Shown here piece after piece: positions 18,831 through 28,092 of a stretch of DNA of 64,000 nt; positions within the stretch are counted from its first letter, which is position 1, and each line of letters begins with the position of its first letter. Origin of the DNA: Arcticibacter eurypsychrophilus. GTDB taxonomy: Bacteria > Bacteroidota > Bacteroidia > Sphingobacteriales > Sphingobacteriaceae. The stretch lies in the NCBI RefSeq assembly GCF_001730525.1, contig NZ_MDFN01000007.1:86244-150243 (forward strand), written 5' to 3'. The position numbers and the translations under genes are program-made. The notes under the pieces are model-generated. The model made no database searches. It was not told where the DNA came from and saw only the letters and a list, made by a program, of their open reading frames with translations.

Positions 18831-19241
18831 ATGAACCATTGGCTCGTAAAGTCGGAACCGCATAAATATAGCTGGGATAAATTTAATGAAGATGGCAGCA
18901 CCTTCTGGGATGGTGTGCGTAATTATCAGGCACGGAACAACCTGAAAGCCATGCAAAAAGGTGATCTCGTTCTTTTTTACCACAGCAATGAGGGGAAAGA
19001 AGTTGTAGGGATTGCCAAGGTGGTTAAAGAGTTTTATCAGGATCCTACTACGGAGGATTCGAATTGGGTCGTTGTCGATCTGGCTCCTTTAGAAAAGCTT
19101 AAAAGGGCAGTTACACTGGAGGAAATCAAAAAAGATTCGCGTCTGGAGAATATTGGATTAGTTAAACAAGGACGATTATCTGTAATGCAATTAAAGGTTG
19201 AAGAATTTGACCGTATCGTTGAATTAGGAAACGGGGAATAA
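18831..19241 (+). CDS. EVE domain-containing protein
   Basis: 136-residue EVE-domain protein of the PUA-like superfamily, recognised from the opening NHWLVKSEPHKYSWDKF, then FWDGVRNYQARNNLKAMQKGDLVLFYHS, which is nearly diagnostic for the YTH/EVE-type fold. EVE proteins are thought to bind modified bases in RNA or DNA; the in vivo role of this group is unsettled. The protein is full length and cytosolic. It does not sit beside a restriction or defence gene here, so a housekeeping role is more likely than defence. Confidence 0.9.
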   Translation: MNHWLVKSEPHKYSWDKFNEDGSTFWDGVRNYQARNNLKAMQKGDLVLFYHSNEGKEVVGIAKVVKEFYQDPTTEDSNWVVVDLAPLEKLKRAVTLEEIKKDSRLENIGLVKQGRLSVMQLKVEEFDRIVELGNGE

Positions 19242-19368
19242 TTTTTTGGCCTTTTTGTCGTACTGTAATTTTATATATATCTTTGATTATCAGGGCAAGT
19301 CAGGATATTAAATCGCCTTGGTTTTTGAAATTCATGAAACATTAAAAAGACATCGCTGTATTTTTCGT

Positions 19369-19854
19369 ATGGATTATATTAGAAGCAAGGACATTGTTGC
19401 AGAACTTACTCAGCTAATAAAAAAAGGGAACGCCCATGTTTCTTTCGAAGAAGCAGTAGAAGGTCTTCCTCCTGAATTGCGGACCAAAATTGTGTATGAT
19501 TTGCCTTACAGCATCTGGCAGTTGACCGAGCATATCCGTATTACCCAATGGGATATCCTCCAGTTTTGTAAATCATCAGACCATGTTTCGCCTAAGTGGC
19601 CCGATGAGTATTGGCCTGGTACTGTCAATGAAGTAGATGACACCCTATGGAATTCCTCTCTGGAGCAGATTAAAGCGGACAGATTGGAGTTTTTTGAGTT
19701 ACTTAATAATTCTACCTTACATTTTGTAGATCCTATTCCTTATGGAGATGGTCAAACTTTGTTACGGGAAGCGATGGTAATTGCTGATCATACCTCTTAT
19801 CATATCGGGCAGATCATTATTATCCGGCGTTTGCTTCATGATTGGAAGTCCTAG
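19369..19854 (+). CDS. DinB-like protein
   Basis: Cytoplasmic DinB/YfiT four-helix-bundle protein. The metal-binding histidine pattern is seen as LTEHIRITQWDILQF and the later ADHTSYHIGQII. Members may be metal-dependent thiol transferases or hydrolases; this one is not assigned. I start at the ATG at 19369; the upstream TTG at 19318 adds residues with no support. Confidence 0.8.
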   Translation: MDYIRSKDIVAELTQLIKKGNAHVSFEEAVEGLPPELRTKIVYDLPYSIWQLTEHIRITQWDILQFCKSSDHVSPKWPDEYWPGTVNEVDDTLWNSSLEQIKADRLEFFELLNNSTLHFVDPIPYGDGQTLLREAMVIADHTSYHIGQIIIIRRLLHDWKS

Positions 19855-19869
19855 TTAGGCCCCGAATAA

Positions 19870-20394
19870 TTATAGTTCAGGAAAAAATAGGGCTTTAAGC
19901 TGAGTCGCATTTTCAGGTTTCATCTTACCTGCCAGGATTAACCGAAGTTCTCTTCTGGAAAGGGCAGTGGTATAAAGTAGTTTTTCTTCTTCAGTCTCTG
20001 GAATAATTTCTGGTACTAAAGTTGTCTTGCCGGTATCGTCAAGCGCTACAAATGTATAATAAGCTTCGTTACTTTTGATTCTGCTGTTAGGCTGTATGTT
20101 TTCGGAAAATACTTCAATCCGAATTTCCATAGAGGTATGAAATGATCGGGTTACTTTGGCCTGAATGGTGATAACATCACCAAGTTTTACGGGATGCTTG
20201 AAAGAAACATTATCTACTGAAGCGGTAACTACAATATGATTGGAATGTTTTTGCGCAGAAATGGCCGCTGCAATATCCATCAGGTGGAGTAGTCGTCCCC
20301 CCATAAGATTATGAAGCGGGTTGGTGTCATTGGGAAATACTAACTCATTCATAACGGTGAATGAATTGATTGCGGGCTTGGAGCTAACTGTCAT
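19870..20394 (-). CDS. Acyl-CoA thioesterase, hot-dog fold
   Basis: 174-residue hot-dog-fold acyl-CoA hydrolase of the YciA/ACOT group. The opening NELVFPNDTNPLHNLMGG, followed by LLHLMDIAAAISAQKH and VDNVSFKHPVKLGD, matches the family's catalytic helix and sheet. It hydrolyses acyl-CoA to free acid and CoA; chain preference is unknown. It is third in a compact minus-strand operon behind the ABC-F and T9SS plug-domain genes, eight bases after the latter. Confidence 0.9.
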   Translation of the reverse strand: MTVSSKPAINSFTVMNELVFPNDTNPLHNLMGGRLLHLMDIAAAISAQKHSNHIVVTASVDNVSFKHPVKLGDVITIQAKVTRSFHTSMEIRIEVFSENIQPNSRIKSNEAYYTFVALDDTGKTTLVPEIIPETEEEKLLYTTALSRRELRLILAGKMKPENATQLKALFFPEL

Positions 20395-20402
20395 AAAGTT
20401 TG

Positions 20403-21722
20403 TTATTTATTGAATTCCTGGTATCCTACCAATTGGTCCCATCTTGATCCGGGACGGCGGTAATACAAGAAAGCCTGATATGCGTTTTTTGTTTCAAAGA
20501 ATGCCCCTTCAAGTATAGTCGAATTTGATTCCGCTGATTTAGAGGGGGCGGCCCATACATACTGATAATCGTATAAGCCTTGTTTTAAATAGATAGAGCC
20601 ATAAAACCGCGTGCGGCTTTCATCATAAGTAAGTTTGTTTTCCTTGCTCAACTGGTAATTGTTAAATTGACCAACGATGTAAACAGAGCTGTTTGAAGAG
20701 GGTTTTGCTGACTCTAGCGTAAAGGTAACATAAGCATAGTCTGCTTCAGTTCGATTGTCCTGTCCATCTTGATTGCGGATAAAAAAATTGCCGTTTTCAT
20801 CAAATAAATAGGAATATTTTGTGTCGGTATTGGGCAGATCAGGAAGGAGCTGAACTGTGTTGACAGAATCTTTATAAATGCGGTCTACCCTTTCGGTCTG
20901 TAAACGCAGACTCCTGAAGTCGAATTTACGGAATTCATTACCTCCCTCAAATTCTAATGTCTGAAGGTCATTGTAAATCAGTTGGCCCTGACGGATGATA
21001 GCAGGACGGTCAACCGTTTGCTGCTGGTCTGGGCGGCCATTCTGCATGACGATCAGCTTTACATCAGCATATGGGTTTGTAATCGTTAGTTGGGGGTGGT
21101 TGACCGTAATGTTTACTTTTTGGTTTTTAGTACGGTTGATTACTTTCGATGATGCGACCAGTTCGGTAGTAAGAGTAACGAGCGGGGATAAGACATAAAA
21201 TCTACGGGTGATAATAATCCGCGAGGGGTCAGCATCTTCATACACCTTGAGTATATAATTACCATCAATTTTGGGACTGATGTTCGCATTTGGAAACAGG
21301 AGTTCATAATGCGTATAAACCTGCAGTGTATTTATGGAATTGAAATAGTTCGTGATCCGGTCTTCATTAAAACTTTCCAGATAGTCAATGGGGGAGAGGT
21401 TACTGCTTTGCCAGTTGACATCACAATGTTCAATCGTATAATAATAATCTTTATGGTCGGCTTGCAAATCGTCAAAGCCCAATAGCAACTCTTCAGTGGA
21501 ATGAAGCGTGATTACAGGCATTGACTGCTCTTTATTGCGGTTATATAGTTCAACTGTTTTGATCTGCGGACTAAATACCTGGTTGTTGAAAACCTTTTCC
21601 TGCGCGCAGACTTGTACGTTGCTGTAAAGCAAAATAGCCAGGACTATCGCATAAAGCGTAGTTCCCGGCAATTTCAGTAATATATTTTGTGGCTTACTCA
21701 AGCTCCATAATTTGTTCGGCAA
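20403..21722 (-). CDS. DUF5103 / type IX secretion system plug-domain protein
   Basis: Exported 439-residue beta-rich protein of the DUF5103 family, now linked to the plug protein of the type IX secretion translocon. Marks are the signal peptide (ending near CAQ), VELYNRNKEQSMPVI, LLLGFDDLQADHKDYYYTIEHC and the terminal YQAFLYYRRPGSRWDQL. It should act in the periplasm or at the outer membrane. No ATG lies before the signal peptide; TTG at 21722 is the best start, overlapping the ABC-F gene by 29 bases, so translation may be coupled. Other T9SS genes are not in this window. Confidence 0.85.
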   Translation of the reverse strand: MPNKLWSLSKPQNILLKLPGTTLYAIVLAILLYSNVQVCAQEKVFNNQVFSPQIKTVELYNRNKEQSMPVITLHSTEELLLGFDDLQADHKDYYYTIEHCDVNWQSSNLSPIDYLESFNEDRITNYFNSINTLQVYTHYELLFPNANISPKIDGNYILKVYEDADPSRIIITRRFYVLSPLVTLTTELVASSKVINRTKNQKVNITVNHPQLTITNPYADVKLIVMQNGRPDQQQTVDRPAIIRQGQLIYNDLQTLEFEGGNEFRKFDFRSLRLQTERVDRIYKDSVNTVQLLPDLPNTDTKYSYLFDENGNFFIRNQDGQDNRTEADYAYVTFTLESAKPSSNSSVYIVGQFNNYQLSKENKLTYDESRTRFYGSIYLKQGLYDYQYVWAAPSKSAESNSTILEGAFFETKNAYQAFLYYRRPGSRWDQLVGYQEFNK

Positions 21723-23607
21723 GACTTTCCCATTCCGCCTGTGTGATCTTAAGCGATGCTTTTACGGTTTGGTAGGTGGCATTGGCAGCATCCAGTTTCT
21801 TTTTATCCTGGTAGATGTCTTCGTGACCCAAAACTAACTCAGCCTGAGTAAGTTCCTTTTCTAATTCAGCAATTCGTTCCTCAACCTGCTGTAAAGTGTG
21901 GTTCAGTTTTTTTATCTGTTTGCTTTTATCATCCGTGGTATGAGAGACTTTAACTACAGGCTTTTCTTCCTTTTTAGGTTGTATAACAGCCTGAGGTTTT
22001 GGTACGTAAGCCGGACGCTTGGATTGCCATTCTTCATATTCCGCATAAGTACCTGGGTAGATCTTAATCTTATGGTCTTCAATAAACCAGATCTTATTAG
22101 CTACATTATCTAGTAAATACCTATCATGGGATACCACGATAAATGTTCCTTCAAACTGGTTAAGTGCCTGAATTAGGATATTAACCGATTGCATATCAAG
22201 GTGATTGGTAGGCTCATCCAGTATCAGGAAATTGGCATCGGCAGTAAGTGCTTTTGCCAGTGCTACGCGTGATTTCTCGCCACCTGAAAGTACCTTAATC
22301 TTTTTGAATACATCGTCACCTGTGAAAAGGAAACTTCCTAATATAGAACGAAGTTCGGTGTCGGTATGTTTAGGTGCAAAAGCTTGCAGCTCTTCAAGGA
22401 TCGCATTTTCGAGATGCAATGATTCCAGCTGATGCTGTGCAAAGAAGGTTTCCGATACATTATGTCCGGTGATACACTCGCCTTCAAAAGATTCTACACC
22501 TGCAATAATCCGTAGCAAAGTAGATTTACCACGTCCATTGGCACCAATCAAGGCAATTTTATCACCTTTTTCAATCACGGCGTCGGTATGGTCAAGAATA
22601 ACGTTTGACGGGTAGGCCTTGCTCACGTCTTCTATACGGATAACATGACGGCCGGATTGCTTGCTGAATTTGAATGAAAAGTTAACGCTTGGATTTTCAT
22701 CATCCACGTCTTCAATACGTTCCATTTTATCGAGCATCTTAATGCGAGACTGTGCAAGTTTAGCCTTACTGGCCTTCGCCCGGAAGCGATTAATCAGCTG
22801 CTCTTCCTGTTTGATCTTTTGTTGCTGATTCTTAAACTCACCTTTCTGAATTTCTCCTCTTAAGGATTTTTCCTCCAGATAAAAGCTGTAGTTACCGGCG
22901 TAAACCGTCAGTTTTCCCTTGCGTGTTTCTACTGTACGGTTAATTACCTTATCTAAAAACCACCTGTCATGCGATACAATCACGATAGATCCTTCAAATG
23001 CCAGTAAATAGGTTTCCAGCCACTTGATGGAAGGTAAGTCAAGGTGATTCGTAGGCTCATCCAGTAAAAGAATATCGGGAGTCTGTAATAATATTTTTGC
23101 CAGCATTACGCGCATTCTCCAACCTCCGGAAAATTCAGCAAGCTGACGCTTCTGATCTTCTTCACTGAATCCTAAGCCTGCAAGGATTTCGTGTGCTTTA
23201 AATTCAATACTGTAACCATCCAGGTTTTCAAACTCATGCTGTTTGTCACTCAGTTTATGCAGCACTTCTTCCGAATAATCTGTTTCCAGTTTATTAAGTA
23301 AGATTTCGATTTCAGCATGGAGTTGATTCTGACGTGCAAATGCTTCCATTGCCACGTGTAAGATGCTTTTATCTGATTGATATGAAAGTAAATCCTGGTT
23401 TAAATAACCGATCTTAATGTCTTTGGACATTGAGATGGTACCACTGGTTGGTTTAGCATCACCAACTATTAATTTTAGAAGGGTAGTTTTCCCTGTTCCG
23501 TTCGCTCCAATTAATCCGGTTTTATCACCTGGCTTGATGTGCCAGTTCGCTTCGTCATATAATGCCCTCGCACCGATCTCGAAGGTAAGGTTGTTTATTG
23601 CAATCAC
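21694..23607 (-). CDS. ABC-F family ATPase
   Basis: Soluble 637-residue protein with two ABC ATPase domains and no membrane part, as in ribosome-acting ABC-F factors. Walker A motifs are GANGTGKT (residues 34-41) and GANGRGKS; signatures are FSGGWRMRV and LSGGEKSRV; Walker B is LDEPTNHLD in both halves. The linker between domains is charged (QQQKIKQEEQLINRFRAKA), and a C-terminal coiled coil (TLQQVEERIAELEKEL) resembles the Uup/EttA extension. Start codon is GTG at 23607. It leads the operon with the DUF5103 protein and thioesterase. Confidence 0.92.
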   Translation of the reverse strand: MIAINNLTFEIGARALYDEANWHIKPGDKTGLIGANGTGKTTLLKLIVGDAKPTSGTISMSKDIKIGYLNQDLLSYQSDKSILHVAMEAFARQNQLHAEIEILLNKLETDYSEEVLHKLSDKQHEFENLDGYSIEFKAHEILAGLGFSEEDQKRQLAEFSGGWRMRVMLAKILLQTPDILLLDEPTNHLDLPSIKWLETYLLAFEGSIVIVSHDRWFLDKVINRTVETRKGKLTVYAGNYSFYLEEKSLRGEIQKGEFKNQQQKIKQEEQLINRFRAKASKAKLAQSRIKMLDKMERIEDVDDENPSVNFSFKFSKQSGRHVIRIEDVSKAYPSNVILDHTDAVIEKGDKIALIGANGRGKSTLLRIIAGVESFEGECITGHNVSETFFAQHQLESLHLENAILEELQAFAPKHTDTELRSILGSFLFTGDDVFKKIKVLSGGEKSRVALAKALTADANFLILDEPTNHLDMQSVNILIQALNQFEGTFIVVSHDRYLLDNVANKIWFIEDHKIKIYPGTYAEYEEWQSKRPAYVPKPQAVIQPKKEEKPVVKVSHTTDDKSKQIKKLNHTLQQVEERIAELEKELTQAELVLGHEDIYQDKKKLDAANATYQTVKASLKITQAEWESLAEQIMELE

Positions 23608-23611
23608 TTTG

Positions 23612-23619
23612 CAAAATTA
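23612..23619 (-). promoter_or_regulatory. Possible Bacteroidota -7 box before the ABC-F gene
   Basis: On the minus strand the bases read TAATTTTG, matching the Bacteroidota -7 consensus TAnnTTTG, and end four bases before the GTG start. No clear TTTG at -33 is present. If used, the transcript would have almost no leader. Confidence 0.3.
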
Positions 23620-23745
23620 CAAAATTGATTCTAAATGAGGAACTTGATTGTGATGATTCTTTGTATTAAGGCTTTTATGTTCAAATATTCGATAATTTTT
23701 CTTTAAAACACTTTGATTAGGGAGTCGATGATAATGTTATAATCG

Positions 23746-23795
23746 TTAAAAACCCTTAAAGCTCCAGTATTTGTGGGAGCTTTAAGGGTTTTTAA
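23746..23795. terminator. Strong bidirectional terminator hairpin
   Basis: A perfect 20-base stem (23746-23765 with 23776-23795) encloses a ten-base loop, with T-runs at the stem edge on both strands. It lies just after the DUF4142 stop and upstream of the ABC-F gene, and insulates the two. Confidence 0.9.
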
Positions 23796-23825
23796 CTTCA
23801 AAATTTTGAATTAACTGAAATTATT

Positions 23826-24419
23826 TTAGTCAATAGCGTCCTTAATTGCTTTTGCAGAATCCAGGTGTGTACTTAAAACCGGAAGCGTTTTAGTTGCGAA
23901 AGCTTTTAAATCTGCATCTGGTGCGTTTTTTGATGCTTTTTCAAAAAGATTGATATCTTCTTTATGGTCATCTGTCATCATACTCATATAATGTTTGTCG
24001 AAATCAGCACCCTTCATCTTCTTCATTTCGTTGATGTGATTTTGCATCTCAACTGGCATAGTAGAGGGAATAGTGATGCCTTTGCTTGACGCCAAAGCCA
24101 TTAATTCTTTGTTTGCCTTTGAGTGATCTTTAACCATCATGGCACCAAAACCTTTCACTCGGGCACTTTTTGCATTTTGTTGCGCTATAGTACCTAATTC
24201 AACTTCCATCATTCCTTCAGCTCCTGCTTTTACCGCAAATGTGGTGGAATAGTTTGACGAGGTGTCGGAAGCGTCGTGTACTGTGGTAGCAGAATCGTAA
24301 GCATTCATGCTATCTCCTGCAGTGGAAGTTGAATTTTTAGCTTGCTTTGCAGTATTGTTACAGGAATACATGATGAAAATAACGGCTACAGCCGAAATGG
24401 CTAAACTCAGATTTTTCAT
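23826..24419 (-). CDS. DUF4142 lipoprotein
   Basis: 197-residue DUF4142 protein with a lipobox (IFIMYSC, Cys20) and a low-complexity Ser/Thr/Asp linker before a helical bundle. The helices carry KVKGFGAMMV-like and MMTDDHKEDINLFEKAS segments containing conserved His and Asp, reminiscent of ferritin-like bundles. Function of the family is unknown. The protein should be anchored in the envelope facing the periplasm or surface. Monocistronic, ended by a strong hairpin. Confidence 0.85.
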   Translation of the reverse strand: MKNLSLAISAVAVIFIMYSCNNTAKQAKNSTSTAGDSMNAYDSATTVHDASDTSSNYSTTFAVKAGAEGMMEVELGTIAQQNAKSARVKGFGAMMVKDHSKANKELMALASSKGITIPSTMPVEMQNHINEMKKMKGADFDKHYMSMMTDDHKEDINLFEKASKNAPDADLKAFATKTLPVLSTHLDSAKAIKDAID

Positions 24420-24658
24420 AGGTATATTTTTCCTTTTTTAACAGACTGAAAATTAGTTTGTTTTTAAAGTTTTGTATCTGATTTTAAAGACTTTGTAATT
24501 GTGAATTTTTGCTTTTAACCTATTTGTTGAACCATCTAACCAGACGATCTAAATGAAGAATATGGATAAGAACGAGCGATATTATGCTATTGGAACGATC
24601 TTTCATGCTGAACACAATTAAATACATTGCATTAAACTACTCTATTGTAAAATTATTG

Positions 24659-25840
24659 TTAAGCTTTAGTCCTTTTTTTCTTATTTACGTTCACAAGGAT
24701 CAGATATCCGCCTACACCAGCGAAAAATGAAGCGATTAGAATGGAGAATTTTGCCTCTGATTGTAAAAAAACATCATCGAATGATAACAAGGCTATAAAT
24801 ACCGACATGGTAAACCCTATTCCACCTAGCATTCCTAGTCCTAATATATGAGGCCATCTTGCTCCAGAGGGAAGCTGAGACCATTTTAGTTTTACGGATA
24901 ACCATGAAAAAGAAAATATGCCTACTGTTTTGCCTACAAGAAGACCAGCAATGATTCCCAATCCGAGTGAACTTCCCAGGCCTTCTACCATACCGCTTTC
25001 AAAGTGAATAAGGGTATTGGCAAGGGCAAAGACAGGCATGATGATCAGGTTTACTGGTCTTGTTAGAAAGTGTTCTAATTTTTCCAGAGGGGAACATTCG
25101 GCCGTATTATTGGTAGGGATAGTAAATGCAAGCAATACCCCTGCGATGGTGGCATGTATGCCTGAATGATGGATGAAATACCATAAAAACAGTCCTGGAA
25201 TCAAATAGAATACCAGGTTTTTAACCCCAAATCTGTTGAATAGAGCCAATAAAGCAAGAATGCCTGCAGAGTACAGGAGCTGATCTAAATGTACGTTACC
25301 GGTATAAAACAGAGCGATTACGAGGATTGCACCTAAATCATCAACTATCGCAAGTGCTGCAAGGAATATTTTGAGAGAGGCGGGAACTGATTTTCCAAGC
25401 ATGGAAATCACAGCGAGTGCAAAAGCAATATCTGTGGCCATTGGGATTCCCCAACCGCTTGCAGTAGGAGTGTCTCTGTTAATCAGGAAATAAATTAAAG
25501 CGGGAACCAGCATGCCTCCCAATGCGGCAAATACAGGCATTGCGGCTTTTTTTACAGAGGAGAGTTCGCCTTCTACTATCTCTCTTTTTATTTCCAGACC
25601 TACTAATAAAAAGAATATGGCCATTAAGCCATCATTGATCCATAATTCGGTGGGATACTTGAGTTCTATGTTTGGGGTATTGAAGCCGATTTCATAATGA
25701 AGCAGGGTTGCGAATCCTTCATATAAGGAGCTGTTCGCGATCAATAAGGAGATGACAACAGAGACCAGTAAGATGACTCCTCCGATTTGTCCTGATCTTA
25801 AAAATTCTTTAAATGTATGTAGATTAATTTTTGGGAGCAT
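24659..25840 (-). CDS. nhaA: Na+/H+ antiporter NhaA
   Basis: 393-residue NhaA antiporter with 11-12 hydrophobic segments, exchanging protons for sodium across the inner membrane. The ion-binding pair is intact in LAIVDDLGA (Asp167 and Asp168, equivalent to 163/164 of the E. coli protein), and GWGIPMATDIAFALAVISMLG is family-typical. The gene starts 20 bases after the stop of the Sua5/YrdC-type gene, so it is probably transcribed with it. Confidence 0.94.
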   Translation of the reverse strand: MLPKINLHTFKEFLRSGQIGGVILLVSVVISLLIANSSLYEGFATLLHYEIGFNTPNIELKYPTELWINDGLMAIFFLLVGLEIKREIVEGELSSVKKAAMPVFAALGGMLVPALIYFLINRDTPTASGWGIPMATDIAFALAVISMLGKSVPASLKIFLAALAIVDDLGAILVIALFYTGNVHLDQLLYSAGILALLALFNRFGVKNLVFYLIPGLFLWYFIHHSGIHATIAGVLLAFTIPTNNTAECSPLEKLEHFLTRPVNLIIMPVFALANTLIHFESGMVEGLGSSLGLGIIAGLLVGKTVGIFSFSWLSVKLKWSQLPSGARWPHILGLGMLGGIGFTMSVFIALLSFDDVFLQSEAKFSILIASFFAGVGGYLILVNVNKKKRTKA

Positions 25841-25860
25841 CTGGCAAATATAGGTATTTA

Positions 25861-26487
25861 CTAAACTAACTCGTCCAGCTTGCCTTTTCCTTCACGAAGT
25901 ATAGTGAATTCATCTGTTGTACAATCAACTACTGTGGATGCCACATTTTCTCCATACCCGCCATCAATGACGATGTCTACCTGATCCTGATACTTTTCGT
26001 AAATCAATTCCGGATCGGTTGAATATTCAAGGATATCATCATCATCCCGGATAGAGGTTGAGATAATAGGGTTACCCAAAAGTTTTACAATTTCACGAGC
26101 AATATCATTGTCCGGAACACGGATCCCTACTGTTTTCTTTTTTGAACTTAACATTTTAGGCACCTTATGAGAGGCGTTAAATATGAATGTAAAGGGTCCT
26201 GGCAGTGTCTTTTTTAACATACGGAATGTTGCCGTGTCAATAGGCTTGATATATTCCGCTATATTTTGAAGGTCGTAGCAGACAAAGGAAAAATTTGCTT
26301 TATCTAATTTAATTCCCCTAATCTGACAGATCTTTTCAATTGCCTTATGATTGGTGATATCGCAACCTAAACCGTAAATGGTATCGGTAGGGTAAATAAT
26401 TAACCCTCCGTTTTTTAATACTTCAACCACTTGTTCAATGGCTTTTGGATTGGGGTTCTCTGGATATATTTTTAATAGCATACTCAT
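25861..26487 (-). CDS. Sua5/YciO/YrdC-type L-threonylcarbamoyladenylate synthase
   Basis: 208-residue YrdC-fold protein, predicted to make threonylcarbamoyl-AMP for the t6A37 tRNA modification, or the related YciO paralogue. Visible marks are IIYPTDTIYGLGCDI, SFVCYDLQNIAEY and PIISTSIRDDDD. The length fits the YciO/short YrdC type without the Sua5 C-terminal domain. Which of YrdC or YciO it is cannot be settled here. Start is ATG 26487, with ATG 26481 an alternative. It precedes nhaA. Confidence 0.85.
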   Translation of the reverse strand: MSMLLKIYPENPNPKAIEQVVEVLKNGGLIIYPTDTIYGLGCDITNHKAIEKICQIRGIKLDKANFSFVCYDLQNIAEYIKPIDTATFRMLKKTLPGPFTFIFNASHKVPKMLSSKKKTVGIRVPDNDIAREIVKLLGNPIISTSIRDDDDILEYSTDPELIYEKYQDQVDIVIDGGYGENVASTVVDCTTDEFTILREGKGKLDELV

Positions 26488-26500
26488 CTAATATATAATG

Positions 26501-26537
26501 CCAAAAGGCCCGAATTGTTTAAATACAGGCCTTTTGG
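26501..26537 (-). terminator. Hairpin between asnS and the YrdC-type gene
   Basis: A perfect ten-base stem (26501-26510 with 26528-26537) with a 17-base loop follows the asnS stop. The T-run lies in the stem itself, so it is a moderate terminator candidate. Confidence 0.55.
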
Positions 26538-26551
26538 TTGATATGAATTTT

Positions 26552-27997
26552 TTAAAACTCGGCGTTATTCGGTGTTCTCGGGAATGCGATGACATCACGG
26601 ATGTTGGTCATTCCGGTAACAAAAAGAACTAAACGTTCGAATCCAAGTCCAAAACCTGCATGTGGCGCTGAACCGAAACGACGGGTATCAAGGAACCAGG
26701 ACATCTCTTCTACAGGGATATGCATTTCGTACATCCGTTGTTCTAGTTTGTCCAGGCGTTCTTCTCTTTGCGATCCACCGACAATTTCACCTATTCCAGG
26801 GAATAAGATGTCCATTGCGGCTACTGTTCTGCGGCCTGTTTCATCGGGTTCATTCTGGCGCATGTAAAATGATTTGATGTCGGCAGGATAATCTGTTAGG
26901 ATAACGGGTTTCTTAAAGTGTTTTTCTACAAGGAAACGTTCGTGTTCGGATTGCAGATCAGCTCCCCATTCGTCAATCAGGTATTTAAATTGTTTTTTCT
27001 GATTGGGTTTAGAGTTTTTTAAGATATCTATCGCTTCTGTATAGGTGATGCGCACAAAGTCGTTGTCTAGGCAAAAATTGAGTTTAGTAACTAAGTCGAG
27101 CTCAGAACGATCATTCGCAGGTTTTTGCTTTTCCTCTTCCAGCAAGCGTGTACTTAAGAATTCAAGTTCATCACCACAGTGGTCAAGTGCATAACGGACT
27201 ACATATTTTAACAGCTCTTCTGCCATGTCCATGTTGTCCTGCAAGTCACAGAATGCCATTTCAGGCTCTATCATCCAGAATTCTGCAAGGTGACGAGTTG
27301 TATTGGAGTTTTCTGCACGGAAGGTAGGTCCGAAGGTATAGATTTCTCCAAACGCCATAGCGGCAAGTTCGCCCTCAAGTTGACCGGATACGGTCAGGTT
27401 AGTGGACTTACCAAAAAAGTCTTCTTTATAATTTACGGTACCATCTTCATTGCGGGGTACCTTATCAAAGTCAATAGTAGAAACGCGGAACATCTCACCT
27501 GCGCCTTCTGCATCAGAGCCGGTAATGATGGGGGTATGCATGTAAACGAAGCCCTTATCATTAAAGAACTTATGAATGGCAAAAGCAAGGGCATGCCTGA
27601 TTTTGAAAACAGCGTTGAAGGTCGTGGTGCGGAAACGCAGGTGTGCAATTTCACGAAGAAATTCCAGGCTGTGTTTTTTGGGTTGAAGTGGAAATTTTTC
27701 CGGATCGCTGTCACCCAGTATTTCGAGTGTTTTCACTTTAAGCTCTACACGTTGGCCTTTACCCAGGGATTCAACTAAGGTTCCTGTTACAGAAACTGCA
27801 GCACCTGTAGTAACGCGCTTTAATAATGCATCATCTGTATGGACAAAATCTACAACCGCTTGTACATTATTTATAGATGATCCATCATTTATAGCTATGA
27901 ACTGATTGTTTCTAAAAGTTCTGACCCAACCTTGAACGTTAATTTCCTGACCAAAGTCAGTGGTATTGAGGATGTCTTTAATTTTTGTACGCTTCAT
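26552..27997 (-). CDS. asnS: Asparaginyl-tRNA synthetase
   Basis: 481-residue class II synthetase that charges tRNA-Asn. An N-terminal OB-fold anticodon domain ([22 protein letters not shown]) is followed by the catalytic core with motif 2 ([19 protein letters not shown]) and motif 3 ([13 protein letters not shown]). The motif 2 TRHLAEFWM pattern and [17 protein letters not shown] favour AsnRS over AspRS. Length is normal. Start is ATG 27997. Confidence 0.95.
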   Translation of the reverse strand: MKRTKIKDILNTTDFGQEINVQGWVRTFRNNQFIAINDGSSINNVQAVVDFVHTDDALLKRVTTGAAVSVTGTLVESLGKGQRVELKVKTLEILGDSDPEKFPLQPKKHSLEFLREIAHLRFRTTTFNAVFKIRHALAFAIHKFFNDKGFVYMHTPIITGSDAEGAGEMFRVSTIDFDKVPRNEDGTVNYKEDFFGKSTNLTVSGQLEGELAAMAFGEIYTFGPTFRAENSNTTRHLAEFWMIEPEMAFCDLQDNMDMAEELLKYVVRYALDHCGDELEFLSTRLLEEEKQKPANDRSELDLVTKLNFCLDNDFVRITYTEAIDILKNSKPNQKKQFKYLIDEWGADLQSEHERFLVEKHFKKPVILTDYPADIKSFYMRQNEPDETGRRTVAAMDILFPGIGEIVGGSQREERLDKLEQRMYEMHIPVEEMSWFLDTRRFGSAPHAGFGLGFERLVLFVTGMTNIRDVIAFPRTPNNAEF

Positions 27998-28004
27998 GTT
28001 GCTG

Positions 28005-28012
28005 CAAATCTA
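28005..28012 (-). promoter_or_regulatory. Possible Bacteroidota -7 box before asnS
   Basis: The minus strand reads TAGATTTG, matching TAnnTTTG, and ends seven bases before the asnS ATG. A -33 TTTG is not evident, so this is tentative. Confidence 0.3.
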
Positions 28013-28092
28013 AAAAAAGAAAATTTATATTTAAAGAAACCTATATATTTAGGTAAGGGAGTTTGCCAGGATCATTAAAATCAGAATTTGTT

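Noticed and set aside
18831..19241. EVE-domain gene as part of a defence system
   Set aside because: EVE domains occur in modification-dependent defence, but no nuclease, methylase or helicase gene lies nearby.
27290..27778. Plus-strand 162-codon frame opposite asnS
   Set aside because: Antisense shadow of a strongly conserved synthetase; no recognisable domain.
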